A stretch of DNA of 64,000 nucleotides from UTCFX2 sp963788145. Lineage in GTDB: Bacteria; Chloroflexota; Anaerolineae; Anaerolineales; UBA4823. Positions 1-9,921 of the stretch are shown one piece after another. The notes under the pieces were generated by a model. That model worked only from the letters and a program-made list of their open reading frames with translations, made no database searches and had not been told where the DNA came from. The stretch covers positions 124,001-188,000 of the forward strand of contig CAWBFQ010000006.1 in NCBI GenBank assembly GCA_963788145.1, in the 5' to 3' direction. The translations under genes were made by a program, and so were the position numbers. How positions within the stretch are numbered: the stretch's first letter is position 1; each line of letters opens with the position of its first letter.

Positions 1-952
1 CCCAGAAGGTGATGTTCTTGCCAAACTCGCGTTTGAGTTCTGCCGAGTCCATTCCGGTTGCGCTGACTTGGATTGGGTTGAGGATATCTACTCCGATCTC
101 GATCAAATCGCCTATCACCGGGCGAATCGCGCCGCAAGAATGGAAGAAGAGCTTGGCTTTGGTGCGCGCATGGATGAAATCAAATAGCTCCTTGTGCAAT
201 GGTTTGACGATCCGGCGGTACATGGCGGGTGAGATAAGCATCCGGTATTGACCGGCAAAGTCGTCGGCTTCGTTGACGGCGTCTACGTTGTCACCCACTT
301 CACGCAGCGCGATCTCCCAATAAGCCATCTTCATCTCCATCACTTTGCGCATCAAAGCCACCAACAGCTTTTCGTTGTTGCCAAAGTCGGAGAAATAATT
401 AGCGAAACCACGTGTCCAGGCAGCCATTTCCATGATCCCCGCGGACAGCCCACCGATGAACACGGCATGTTGTTCCACTTGGGCTGCATGTTCAGCCCGC
501 GCGCGCATGCCGGCGAAGCGAGCCGGGTCAGTGGGATCGGGCCAGTTGTAATTCTCGATATCTGCGATTGTCTGGGCGTCTTTGAGTGGATGATCAAACA
601 TGTCGTAATACCAACCTGCGTCGATCGGCATGCGCCAACCGATGCCCCACTCGTCATAAAAATAGGTGTAGCCGGGCATCTCCTTGATGTCGATGTGAAA
701 AGCGGCTGAAGAGCGCGGGGCGACATCCCGTACGTCTACTTTCAGGCGCTCACGCATATCGTCATCCACAGCAACGATCTGCTGGAAGATATCCACAATT
801 TGCGGCTCGACTGCGGGCATGCCCAGGTATTCACGCAGAGCGCGATAGGACTTATGATGGATGCTGGTTAATACAGTTGCCCCTAAATCAAATGGGACAC
901 GGTCTGGCTCTGTATGATTTAGCGCTAGCTGTACTCTTTCTCGCGAGTTCAT
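1..952 (-). CDS. URO-D family protein (uroporphyrinogen decarboxylase / corrinoid methyltransferase-like), 3' end missing
   Basis: The reading frame opens with MNSRERVQLALNHTEPDRVP, the usual opening of the uroporphyrinogen decarboxylase superfamily, and runs unbroken to the window edge, so the C-terminus is missing. A strong ribosome site (ggaggtgaatcg) precedes the ATG. Around residues 271-274 there is an HSCG motif, seen in the zinc-dependent MtaA/MtbA-like methyltransferase branch rather than in haem-pathway HemE. The gene lies 46 bases after xylulokinase on the same strand and is probably the last visible gene of the xylose operon. Whether it moves methyl groups or has another role cannot be told from sequence. 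A true HemE is unlikely given the context and the HSCG motif. Confidence 0.8.
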   Translation of the reverse strand, partial: MNSRERVQLALNHTEPDRVPFDLGATVLTSIHHKSYRALREYLGMPAVEPQIVDIFQQIVAVDDDMRERLKVDVRDVAPRSSAAFHIDIKEMPGYTYFYDEWGIGWRMPIDAGWYYDMFDHPLKDAQTIADIENYNWPDPTDPARFAGMRARAEHAAQVEQHAVFIGGLSAGIMEMAAWTRGFANYFSDFGNNEKLLVALMRKVMEMKMAYWEIALREVGDNVDAVNEADDFAGQYRMLISPAMYRRIVKPLHKELFDFIHARTKAKLFFHSCGAIRPVIGDLIEIGVDILNPIQVSATGMDSAELKREFGKNITFW

Positions 953-998
953 CGATTCACCTCCTTAGATGTTTGGTGATAATCCATGTTGATTAAGC

Positions 999-2507
999 CT
1001 ATACGCCACACCCCACTGCATCGAAGGTGGGCTTGAGAGCGTAGTATAAGTTTTGATAGAGGGGATAGGCTTTTTGATAAACCTGAACAGCAGAAGGGTT
1101 GGGTAACGTGGTATCGGTGGTGTGGATCACAGCCTGACAGCTTTCAGCCACGCTGCTCCATACCTTCGCGCCGACACCAGCCAACAATGCTGCGCCTAAA
1201 GCGGCTCCTTCGGTGGTATTTAAGGTAACCATCTCGACATCCATCACGTCGGATAGGATCTGCCGCCAGAATGGGCTGCGGGCGCCGCCGCCCGAGACAC
1301 GCACCTGTTGGATTTCACCCAGCCCGGAATTCTTGATCAACTCCATGCTGTCGCGCAATCCAAAAGCCACACCCTCTAGCACTGCTCGCGTCAAATGTGC
1401 CTGGCTGTGGCGCACGGTTAAACCGACGAAAGCTGCTCGCGCCAGTGGGTCGGGGTGGGGTGTGCGTTCGCCCGTCAGATATGGAAGGAAAAATAATCCC
1501 TCGCTTCCCGGCGGGGCCTTTTGGGCCGGCGCGAGCAGGTCATCGAACGAGACATCTGGCGCTAGGGTGTCACGATACCACTGCAACGATCCCGCCGCCG
1601 AGAGCATCACCCCCATGAAATGCCATGCGTCAGGCACAGAATGGCAAAAGGCGTGCAGCCGGCCTTGTGGTTCGATGAGTGGGCTTGGGGTGGTGGCAAA
1701 GACCACACCCGAGGTGCCAAGCGTCAGGGCGACAATGCCTGGTGTAACGGCTCCAACCCCCACCGCCTGGGCTGCCTGGTCGCCACCGCCGCCCACAACG
1801 GGAGTTCCAGCTTCTAGTCCCGTTTCTGCTGCAGCTTCGGGGGAGATGACGCCGGTGATCTCTGGTCCCTCAAACGCCTGTGGCATCCATTTACGAGGTA
1901 TTTCAAGGATATCTAATACCTTATCAGAAAAGTCGCGTTTTTGCAGGTCGAAGAGCAGCGTACCCGCGCCGTCGGCTTTATCCACCGCGTAACCGCCAGT
2001 CAAACGAAAGCGCACATAATCTTTAGGCAGCAAAACATGGGCAATTTGGGCATAGATTTGTGGTTCATGCTTGCTCACCCACAAGATTTTCGGCGCAGTG
2101 AAACCGGTCAGAGCTTTATTTCCAGTAATGTGCAGCAAATTTTCGAAGCCCAGTTTATCGGTAATCTCTTCACATTCTGCACCTGTGCGCTGGTCGTTCC
2201 ACAAGATCGCGGGGCGCAGAACGCGATTCTGGGCGTCGAGCAGCACCAGACCGTGCATCTGCCCGGTCAGGCCGATGGCGCGCACCTGATTGCCGCGGGC
2301 GCCGGTTTGAGCCAGCGCCTGGCGGATGCTGTTGACCGCGCCTGACCACCATTGATATGGATCTTGCTCAGACCACAATGGATGGGGAGTTGAGAGGTTA
2401 AGCGGGGTGGTGGCGCTTGCTGCTACCCGGCCTTCCTCATCGATAAGGAGCGCCTTCGCGCCGGTGGTGGAGATATCGATTCCAAGCAGGTAAGGTGGTT
2501 TGCTCAT
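999..2507 (-). CDS. xylB: Xylulokinase
   Basis: FGGY-family sugar kinase of about 502 residues. It phosphorylates D-xylulose to xylulose 5-phosphate with ATP, feeding the pentose phosphate pathway in the cytoplasm. The N-terminal phosphate-binding segment (LLGIDISTTGAKALLIDEEG), the GGGGDQAAQAVG loop, the ALTLGTSGVVF segment and the C-terminal VSGGGARSPFWRQI adenosine-binding motif are all visible. I place the start at the ATG of MSKPPYLLG; a TTG five codons upstream is possible but has no better ribosome site. It follows xylA by 51 bases in the same orientation, which supports xylulose over other FGGY substrates. Confidence 0.93.
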   Translation of the reverse strand: MSKPPYLLGIDISTTGAKALLIDEEGRVAASATTPLNLSTPHPLWSEQDPYQWWSGAVNSIRQALAQTGARGNQVRAIGLTGQMHGLVLLDAQNRVLRPAILWNDQRTGAECEEITDKLGFENLLHITGNKALTGFTAPKILWVSKHEPQIYAQIAHVLLPKDYVRFRLTGGYAVDKADGAGTLLFDLQKRDFSDKVLDILEIPRKWMPQAFEGPEITGVISPEAAAETGLEAGTPVVGGGGDQAAQAVGVGAVTPGIVALTLGTSGVVFATTPSPLIEPQGRLHAFCHSVPDAWHFMGVMLSAAGSLQWYRDTLAPDVSFDDLLAPAQKAPPGSEGLFFLPYLTGERTPHPDPLARAAFVGLTVRHSQAHLTRAVLEGVAFGLRDSMELIKNSGLGEIQQVRVSGGGARSPFWRQILSDVMDVEMVTLNTTEGAALGAALLAGVGAKVWSSVAESCQAVIHTTDTTLPNPSAVQVYQKAYPLYQNLYYALKPTFDAVGCGV

Positions 2508-2558
2508 GGTCTTCGTTGGCAACTCGATTTAACAAATGGTAATATCAACAACAAACAC

Positions 2559-3728
2559 CTATCGGACGCCCAGCAATAGATCAACCGTAAGTTGATCGAG
2601 CCGCTCATAGCGCATACCGCGGGAAGCAAGAGCAGAAACATCAAAGGGGTAAGACTTGATGGCATTCGCCTTTTCGCGGCTGTATTTCCCGTCAAAAGCT
2701 ACCATCGCCGGATCCTGGGTGTTGATCTCTGCCAGTAAAGCCTGAATTTCAGGATCAGCGTTAAAATGGGCGGCTTTTTCTTTGAGGATCAGATAAGAAC
2801 GCATGCAGCCGCGGGCAAAATCCTTTACGCCATCATAATCCTCCGTACGGAAAGCATGGGCGTCAAAATGACGGCTGCCGCTGTAACCGACATCCTCCAG
2901 GAATTTAACCAGGAAGAAGGATTGTTTCAGGTTTTGCGAACTGAAGCGCCAGTCCTGGTCGAAGCGGACATAATTCTGGTCATTCAGATCAATGTGGAAG
3001 AGCTTACCTGCGTCCCATGCCTGCGCCACAGCGTGAAGGAAATTCAATCCCGCCATGTGTTCATGCGCCATTTCTGGGTTCAGGCCGAAGAACTCCGGTT
3101 GGTCCAGGGTGGCGATGAAGCCCAACATAGCGCCGCTGGTGGGCAGGTAAATATCGCCGCGCGGTTCGTTTGGCTTGGCCTCCAGAGCAAATTTCAGGTC
3201 GTATTTTTGGTCGATGGCATATTCGCACAAGAAGTTCAGCGCCTCGCGGAAGCGCTTTAAACCGCTAACCGGGTTCTTAGATGCATCAGTTTCGACGCCC
3301 TCGCGCCCGCCCCAAAAGACGTATATTTTTGCCCCTAACTCTACGCCCAAATCAATGGCGCGCATTGTCTTTTGTAAGGCGAACTTACGAACCTTCGGAT
3401 CATTGGCTGTGAAGGCGCCGTCTTTAAATACCGGGTGATCAAACAGGTTGGTTGTCGCCATTGGGACGACCAGACCGGTCTCCGCCAGGGCTTTCTTGAA
3501 ATCATGTACGATCTGATCGCGTTCGGCTGACGTAGCATCGAAGGGTACCAGGTCGTTGTCGTGGAAGTTCACACCGTAGGCGCCAACCTCTGCCAGTAGA
3601 TGCACCAGTTCGACGGGGGTGCGCTTGCTGCGCACCGCCGAACCGAATGGATCTCCACCGGTACTACCCACGGTCCACAGCCCAAAGGTAAATTTGTGCT
3701 CCGGTTTTGGTTCAAATGGATTTGTCAT
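2559..3728 (-). CDS. xylA: Xylose isomerase (short, class I type)
   Basis: A 389-residue protein of the short actinobacterial/Thermus type of xylose isomerase, which interconverts D-xylose and D-xylulose with two divalent metal ions. The catalytic His-Asp pair is in VNFHDNDL (about residues 53-60), the metal ligands are in LEAKPNEPRGD, MAHEHMAG and FHIDLNDQ, and RHFDAHAFRTED completes the site. An AGGAG ribosome site sits 8 bases before the ATG. It lies between the creatininase-family gene and xylB in one operon. Length and motifs are typical and I see no truncation. Confidence 0.96.
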   Translation of the reverse strand: MTNPFEPKPEHKFTFGLWTVGSTGGDPFGSAVRSKRTPVELVHLLAEVGAYGVNFHDNDLVPFDATSAERDQIVHDFKKALAETGLVVPMATTNLFDHPVFKDGAFTANDPKVRKFALQKTMRAIDLGVELGAKIYVFWGGREGVETDASKNPVSGLKRFREALNFLCEYAIDQKYDLKFALEAKPNEPRGDIYLPTSGAMLGFIATLDQPEFFGLNPEMAHEHMAGLNFLHAVAQAWDAGKLFHIDLNDQNYVRFDQDWRFSSQNLKQSFFLVKFLEDVGYSGSRHFDAHAFRTEDYDGVKDFARGCMRSYLILKEKAAHFNADPEIQALLAEINTQDPAMVAFDGKYSREKANAIKSYPFDVSALASRGMRYERLDQLTVDLLLGVR

Positions 3729-3795
3729 GTTTTTTACTCCTGGGGCAAAAAGTTCTTAGCGGATTATCACGAATTATTTCGCAGGAAATATGATT

Positions 3796-4605
3796 TCACC
3801 CTTCGCCTTCTAGCTCGTTTACCTCTTCCAGCACACGCTTCACAATCTGTTCCACCGCCTGTGCGATGGTTTGCTGTCCCTGCTCGGGCTTTGCGATGCG
3901 AGGATCATCCTGCGTGTGGATTGTGCGATCTGGCGTGGGCTGACCAAGGAAAGTCTCATAATCGACCACTGCCCAGTCAGCGTTGTGCAACGGCTCGGGT
4001 AGGCGAGGCAGGTTCTCCAGTCGTACTGTTTCGGGATGTAACGCCAGCATGACCGCGGTTTCGATGCGCGAGGCGTGGCCTACCTCCATGATGCCGGACG
4101 AATTAGTGATGAAAGGTAAAACTGTGATCACTCGCATCGGACTTTCCGCGCTATATTCTGTGGCCAGTCGGTTCAATACTTCAATATGGTTGGAAGCTGC
4201 ATGACCGGTGACCAACACCACCAGGCGGAAACCCATCCGTGCTGCCAGCCGCAGTTGCTCGCGAACCAGCAGCGCAAAAACCTCCTCCGAGCAATACAGG
4301 CTGGGCAGGCTGTTGGCTGGGAAATCCATGCCGACAACATAGCTCTGGGGATCCAGACCCAGCCAGTCGAGCATCTCGGGTGCGCGCTCACGTTCAGTTC
4401 CCCAATAAAGTGTGGGGAAGACCAGCCCACCGGTGCGTTTAGCGGCAGTTAGGGCAGCATTCTCAGCATTAAGGGGATCCACGCCGAGAGGCAGGTGTGG
4501 ACCATGCCACTCCAGTGGCCCAATCGGCAGGTAAGCTACCGGGCGGCGCTGAATTTCCTCAATAATGTGTTCTGGGCGCAAGTAAGCGATCTTTTGGGTA
4601 TCCAT
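3796..4605 (-). CDS. Creatininase family metal-dependent amidohydrolase
   Basis: A 269-residue protein with the creatininase-fold signature PIGPLEWHGPHLPLGVDPL, in which Glu, His and Asp are expected metal ligands. The later TGHAASNHIEVL replaces the GHGGN-like segment of many family members. Family members hydrolyse cyclic amides such as creatinine or act in cofactor synthesis (MftE-like), so substrate cannot be assigned. The ATG lies 3 bases after the stop of the DUF4380-like gene, so translation is probably coupled. Creatininase-like genes recur in bacterial sugar operons, and a role on a sugar lactone or amide is only a guess. Confidence 0.8.
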   Translation of the reverse strand: MDTQKIAYLRPEHIIEEIQRRPVAYLPIGPLEWHGPHLPLGVDPLNAENAALTAAKRTGGLVFPTLYWGTERERAPEMLDWLGLDPQSYVVGMDFPANSLPSLYCSEEVFALLVREQLRLAARMGFRLVVLVTGHAASNHIEVLNRLATEYSAESPMRVITVLPFITNSSGIMEVGHASRIETAVMLALHPETVRLENLPRLPEPLHNADWAVVDYETFLGQPTPDRTIHTQDDPRIAKPEQGQQTIAQAVEQIVKRVLEEVNELEGEG

Positions 4606-4608
4606 GCC

Positions 4609-5923
4609 CTATCTCCCTAATCCAATAACTCCTAATTTTCTAGCTTTCCCATCCGCGTGCGCGAGCACGCTCAACTCGGCTGCTGCCGTTCCAGCGGGCG
4701 GTAGCAAAACCTCGTTGAAATTGATCAGCCTGGTTGGATCGACCTCGTCGAACAACCTTGCCTCGATGGATTGTCCGGATGCATCCAGCCAGGTGAGCTG
4801 CAGCCGCCCCGCATCGAAGGCGCCAAAGACTCCTCGCAACTGCACACCCTGAGAGGATGTCTGCGCGATCAATTTCTGGCTGGCGCAGCCGCCCGGTTGC
4901 ACATCGATAATACGCCCTGTAGAGCGGCATACACCCCATTCAATACTGAAGGAACGCGTTTCACCTGGCTCAAAGGTGTAGAACGGGCTGAGTACTTCAG
5001 TTTCCATCAGATAGATGTCGCTGTGCTCATAATCCAGATTGGCAACTTTACCTTTACCAACAGTCCAGCACTCCACAATCGACCCATCGTCTGGATATGG
5101 CTCACCTGGAAATACAGGGAAGCGTTCAGCAAAGGAATATCCCTGGGCAGCATTGCTGAAGGCAATCCAGCCGCTTTGCCCGTCTGCGACGCAAGCATCT
5201 GAGCCAATCTTACCGATCTCCCAGGCATAGTCCGCGACCATCAGTCCTTGTTCCATGTCGGTCTTCCATTGAGGGTTATCTGGTGAGCCGAACATGACCC
5301 AGAAACCAGCGGGGAATTTGCTTTGCGGGTTAAGCGGGGCGGTGACAGTGCAGGCGGTCTCGGGGGCTCAGTTTCCCGTCGGTAAGTGTTTTCTCCGCCC
5401 GAAGTTGGGTCACATTCCAGATGCTCCAACGCCGCAGCCGCTTGGAGATATTCGTAAAACTTAAGTTGAGGGTAACGCGCCCGCCGCCTTGATGAAGGGT
5501 AACTTTGCGTGTGATTTGCATCCCGGTGCGCGGATCAGGTGGGCTGATCATTTGTACAGTTGCTGCAAGGGCGCTGCTCTCCATGTCGACCACATGATAG
5601 CGCCCGGTGTCCAGTAGCGGATCGGGGGGGCCGTGCCACTGGTCGTCGGCATCCCAGCCTTGCGGAGAAGGCCAAGTCTTATCGCCGCCGTAGTTTTTCC
5701 ATGCAGCCAACGAGCCGTCGCCCTGGTTTTCCTCTGCTGTAAACAGCTTCCCTGCAAGACCTGGGTCGACGAAAAAGTAAGGGTAATCACCCAGGTCAAG
5801 CGCCATAATTCGGCCGCCAATATCCGGCGCCACAATCAATGTGATCCAGCCGTTGCGCATGTAAACAGCGTTCCAACCGCGAAAATCGGCCTGTTTGATT
5901 GTGCAGGGAGAAGATTCAGCCAT
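4609..5923 (-). CDS. DUF4380-like protein (aldose-epimerase-like beta fold), frameshifted
   Basis: Two reading frames make one protein of about 437 residues: the N-terminal part (MAESSPCTIKQADFRGWNA...) breaks in a run of five G (plus strand 5362-5366) and continues as ETACTVTAPLNPQSKFPAGF into MFGSPDNPQW. Removing one base in that run restores the frame. The segments VYMRNGWITLIVAPDIGGRI and GGDKTWPSPQGW resemble DUF4380 proteins, which look related to aldose-1-epimerases. The gene sits inside the sugar operon, 17 bases after the ABC ATPase, so a role in sugar anomer handling is plausible but unproven. A GTG three codons upstream is an alternative start; the ATG at 5923 has the better spacing to GGGGG. 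Confidence 0.65.
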
Positions 5924-5939
5924 TCTGTTCACCCCCAGT

Positions 5940-7468
5940 TTAACCTTCTACAACATGTTTCTCTACCATACCGGTGGCGTACATCATGATCGTGTGCTCA
6001 TCGCACTGATCGCGATCCAGGCGTGCCTGTCACGCACCCCTCGTGCATTACAACTATCCGGTCGGACATGGTCAGGATTTCGGGGAGCTCAGAAGATATC
6101 AGCATAATGCTGATCCCTTGATCTGCCAGGTTGCGCATCAGTTCGTAGATCTCGGCTTTCGCACTCACATCCACACCGTGGGTGGGTTCGTCCATGATGA
6201 GTATTTTGGGGTTGGTTGCCAGCCAGCGCGCCAGGGTTGTCTTTTGCTGATTGCCGCCGCTCAGGCTGCGCACTGGATGATCCACCGATGCCAGCTTGAT
6301 GTGCAGCTGGTCCACAAAGAGTTCGGCAGTAGCGACCATCAGACGGTTATTGATCACGCCAGAGCGGGTCATGCGCGGCATCTCTGCAATGCTCATGTTA
6401 AACAGGATGGGTAGATCCATGAAAAGTGAGAGTAGCTTGCGGTCTTCGGGGATCATCGCCAGTCCATTGGCAATAGCATTCCCCGGGGAGTTGAAACGCA
6501 CGGGTTTGCCATCCAGAAAAATCTCCCCAGCGGTGATGGGATCAGCGCCAAAGATGGCCCGCGCCACCTCGCTGCGCCCAGCGCCAACCAGTCCAGCAAA
6601 ACCAACGATCTCACCACGCCGGATGTCAAAGCTCACATTGTTGAAACGCGTCCCGCTCAAGCCGCGCACTTCCAGGCGCGTTGGGCCATCTTTCCGGCCT
6701 GTTTCCTGGCGCAGGCGTTCGGTCTCCTGGCGCAGTTCTCGGCCGACCATCATTTGGATCACTTTTTCTACACTGGCTTCGGATCTCTGGATTGTGCCAC
6801 GGTACTCGCCATCCCGCAGTGCGCTGATGCGGTCGGCGATCACCAGCACTTCCTCGATCTTATGCGAAACATAGATTACCGCAACGCCGCGCTGTTTGAG
6901 CGTCTCGATCACGGAAAATAAGCGTTCGGTTTCTGTGTCGGAAAGCGAGGAGTTTGGCTCGTCCATGATGATCAGGCTGGCGTTCATCGAAAGCGATTTG
7001 GCGATCTCCACCAACTGGCTCTGCGAGATGCTCAGGCTGTCCACCTGGGTGGTGACTGGGATATCCAAACCGACCAACTCCAGCGCATTGTGGGTCTCTT
7101 TTTCTGCCTCCCGCCAGCGGATCACTCCGCCAACGGACGGCATGCGCCCCATAAATACGTTTTCGACCACATTCAAGTGCGGCAGCATAGCCAATTCTTG
7201 GTGAATGACGGCAATTCCGGCATCGAGCGAACTCGATAGGCGACTTGAAATCGACATCCTGACCTTTGAACGTCACGCGCCCGCTGTCTTTCTGTACGAT
7301 CCCGCCCAGGATATTCATCAAGGTGGATTTTCCTGCTCCGTTTTCGCCCACTAGGGCATGTACTTCGCCATAGTTCAGGTCAAAATTGACCGCTTTGAGC
7401 GCCTGCACACCGCCGAAGCGTTTGGATACGTCTTTCACTTTCAGGATTTGTCCACTGGTCTGGCTCAT
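5940..7468 (-). CDS. Sugar ABC transporter ATP-binding protein (XylG/RbsA-like), two frameshifts
   Basis: Double-NBD ATPase of the CUT2/ribose-xylose importer class, which powers monosaccharide uptake from the cytoplasmic side. The first domain has Walker A GENGAGKSTLMNILGG and Walker B LIIMDEPNSSLSDTE; the second has GLVGAGRSEVARAIFGA, the signature SGGNQQKTTLARWLA and ILIMDEPTHGVDV. Two single-base breaks occur: at about 7222 (...SPIEFAR / AGIAVIHQELAML...) and at 6024, where correction gives the family-typical tail RLDRDQCDEHTIMMYATG ending at 5940. Both look like sequencing errors because the protein on each side is well conserved. The start is the ATG of MSQTSGQ, with GGAAGG 7 bases upstream. 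Confidence 0.88.
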
Positions 7469-7608
7469 TGGCATACCTTCCAATCTTTTCTGCGAGGTGA
7501 AGTCTCACCCCATCCAGGGCGAAATCATTTTTTTTCAATCAGCCGCTGTTATTCGAGCAACGTCTTCGCCCTGCATGGCGGGATGCTTCATCCGTGTTGT
7601 CAAGAAAC

Positions 7609-7644
7609 CCCCGCCTGACCTGGGAATTCTCAGGCCAGGCGGGG
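7609..7644 (-). terminator. Hairpin between binding-protein and ATPase genes
   Basis: Inverted repeat with 14-bp arms (CCCCGCCTGACCTG / CAGGCCAGGCGGGG, one mismatch) around an 8-base loop, just after the stop of the binding-protein gene. In the transcribed direction it is followed by GTTTCTTG, a short U-rich stretch. It probably acts as an attenuating terminator or 3' stabiliser that keeps binding-protein mRNA in excess over ATPase mRNA, as is common in ABC operons. Confidence 0.6.
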
Positions 7645-7653
7645 AAAAAACGT

Positions 7654-9752
7654 TTACTGAGGCGGTGTCCAGTATTGGTCGATGTTCTCAGCCGTCACAA
7701 TGTCGGCTGCGAGTGACCAAACGACCGCATGTCGGAACGATGCCAGCCACCAGGTAGTTGAACAGGCGGATGGCGGGGTCATGGCCCTGAGCGAAGGGAT
7801 CCTGACCGATGGTGGCGTAGATCACGCCGTCTTTGACGAACTGCATGGTCTCATCGACGAAGTCAAAGGAGACCACCCACACTTTACCAGCCAGACCAGC
7901 GTCCTTCACGGCTGCCGCAGCGCCGAAGGGGCCGCCCGCAGTGACGTAGATGCCAGCCAGATCGGGGTTGGCGGACATGAAGTCCTGAGCCTGGGTATAG
8001 GCGGTGTCGCCCTTATCCTGGTTCTCAACTTCACCGACGACCTCGATTTCGGGGAACTCGGCTTTGCATTTGTCCACAAAGCCGGTGCGGCGCAATTCAT
8101 GCGCTTCAACGGCGAAGAAGCCAGTGATGATGGCCACTTTGCCCTTGCCGCCGATGGCTTCCGCCATGGCGGTGCAGGCAGTCTCGCCTTGCAGGTAGAG
8201 GTCGGCGCCGACAAAGAAGGCGCGCTTATTGACTGTGGCGGTTTCGGAGTTGAAGGTAGCCACAGGGATGCCAGCATCCACAGCCTTGTCGATGAAGGGA
8301 GCAACGCCCGAACTCGCCAGCGATGGTGGCGATGGCATCGTATTCCTGTACGATGGCGGATTCAATGCCGGGGCCAAAGAAGTCGCCGGTATGCGCTTCA
8401 CCAGGAACGATCCAGTCCACGGTGACGCCATAGGGGGCTAATTCCTCGGCAGCCTTCAGAGTGCCTTCCTTGACCGGGATCCAGAATGGGTTGTTCTCCA
8501 GTCCCAGAACAGCGATCTTCAGCGGTTTGTCGGGCTGGACATCCACCGGCTTGACTGTGCCTTCATCGTCGGGGGTGCAGGCGCTGTCGAACGCCGGCAG
8601 GGCGGCTTTCTCAGGCTCTGCCGGGGCTTCGCCGCTTGGGGTCCAGAAATCGGCGATATTCTTTTTGGTCACGATGTCGGCACGTGTAACCAGACGACCA
8701 CATTCCGGCGCCGCACCGCCAACCATATAGTTGAACAGGCGGATCGCAGGATCATGACCTTGAGCGAAGGGATCCTGACCAATGGTGGCGTAGATCACGC
8801 CCTTGTCGACGAACTGCATGGTCTCTTCTACGAAGTCGAAGGAGACCACCTGTACCTTACCAGCCTTTCCAGCATCATCCACGGCTGCCGCAGCGCCGAA
8901 GGGGCCGCCCGCAGTGACGTAGATGCCAGCCAGATCGGGGTTGGCGGACATGAAGTCCTGAGCCTGAGTATAGGCGGTGTCGCCCTTATCCTGGTTCTCA
9001 ACTTCACCGACGACCTCGATTTCGGGGAACTCGGCTTTGCATTTGTCCACAAAGCCGGTGCGGCGCAATTCATGCGCTTCAACGGCGAAGAAGCCAGTGA
9101 TGATGGCCACTTTGCCCTTGCCGCCGATGGCCTCCGCCATGGCGGTGCAGGCAGTCTCGCCTTGCAGGTAGAGGTCGGCGCCGACAAAGAAGGCGCGCTT
9201 ATTGACTGTGGCGGTTTCGGAGTTGAAGGTAGCCACAGGGATGCCAGCATCCACAGCCTTGTCGATGAAGGGAGCAACGCCAGACTCGCCAGCGATGGTG
9301 GCGATGGCATCGTATTCCTGTACGATGGCGGATTCAATGCCGGGGCCAAAGAAGTCGCCGGTATGCGCTTCACCAGGGACGATCCAGTCCACGGTGACGC
9401 CATAGGGGGCCAGTTCCTCGGCAGCTTTCAGAGTGCCTTCCTTGACCGGGATCCAGAATGGGTTGTTCTCCAGACCCAGAACAGCGATCTTCAGCGGTTT
9501 GTCGGGCTGGACATCCACAGGCTTGACTGTGCCTTCGTCGTCGGGGGTGCAGGCGCTGTCGAAAGCCGGCAGAGCTGGCATTGCTGGCATTTCCGGCTCG
9601 GCGGGCTTCTCCTCAACCACGGGGGCTTTGGTCTCAGCTGGTTTCTCTGGTTCGGCCGGGGCTTGAGTAGGCGCCGGTGTTGCACAGGCTGACAGAACCA
9701 TCACGAACACTGTGATGATCGACAGAAACATAAAAATCGGTAGTCTCTTCAT
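7654..9752 (-). CDS. Sugar-binding lipoprotein with two tandem periplasmic-binding domains
   Basis: After correcting two single-base breaks (about 8309 and 7708) this is one protein of about 698 residues. It has a lipoprotein signal (FVMVLSAC lipobox), a Pro/Glu/Ala linker, and then two successive monosaccharide-binding (Peripla_BP_4-like) domains that are almost identical, each starting LPAFDSACTPDDEGTVKP. Domain 1 ends IADFWTPSGE, followed by the short linker APAEPEKAA and domain 2, which has no signal peptide and ends NIDQYWTPPQ. CUT2 importers normally use a single-domain binding protein of 320-380 residues. The start is the ATG of MKRLPIF behind GAGGAG. Either a genuine tandem fusion or an assembly chimera of two neighbouring paralogues would look like this. 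Confidence 0.8.
7748..9572. repeat. Tandem intragenic duplication, unit about 972 bp
   Basis: Two direct copies lie about 972 bases (324 codons) apart within the binding-protein gene: roughly 7748-8600 and 8720-9572. The stretch encoding the N-terminal and middle part (about 7907-8590 against 8879-9563) is nearly identical, while the part encoding the C-terminal lobe (7748-7906 against 8720-8878) is visibly more diverged. The sharp change in divergence suggests gene conversion between older copies. Confidence 0.85.
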
Positions 9753-9793
9753 TTTATAGGTCTCCTCACTTTTAGAATAGGTCAAATGGTTCG

Positions 9794-9827
9794 AATATAG
9801 GCTAGTCCATAATGTGTTTCAACACAT
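9794..9827 (-). promoter_or_regulatory. Promoter and palindromic operator of the sugar-binding lipoprotein gene
   Basis: On the minus strand a -35 box TTGAAA (9817-9822) is followed after 17 bases by a -10 box TATATT (9794-9799), about 42 bases before the start codon at 9752. A perfect palindrome ATGTGTTTCAACACAT (9812-9827) covers the -35 box, as expected for a repressor site. The regulator is unknown, and the sequence differs from the inverted repeat before the ROK gene. Confidence 0.6.
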
Positions 9828-9921
9828 ACATGATGATGCAATCACCTCCTTCCGCGAACTGAACGAATATGGATGGATACATAACTCAAAATTCGAAATT
9901 AGAAAGCTGAGTACTGATAAC

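Noticed and set aside
8754..9692. 312-codon open frame on the plus strand across the binding-protein gene
   Set aside because: Antisense shadow of the duplicated binding-protein gene. Its sequence repeats because the sense gene repeats, it has no ribosome site, and the sense strand encodes clear family motifs.
7654..9752. CRISPR array or insertion sequence as explanation for the long direct repeat
   Set aside because: The unit is 972 bases and in frame, encodes a full binding domain, and has no terminal inverted repeats or transposase.
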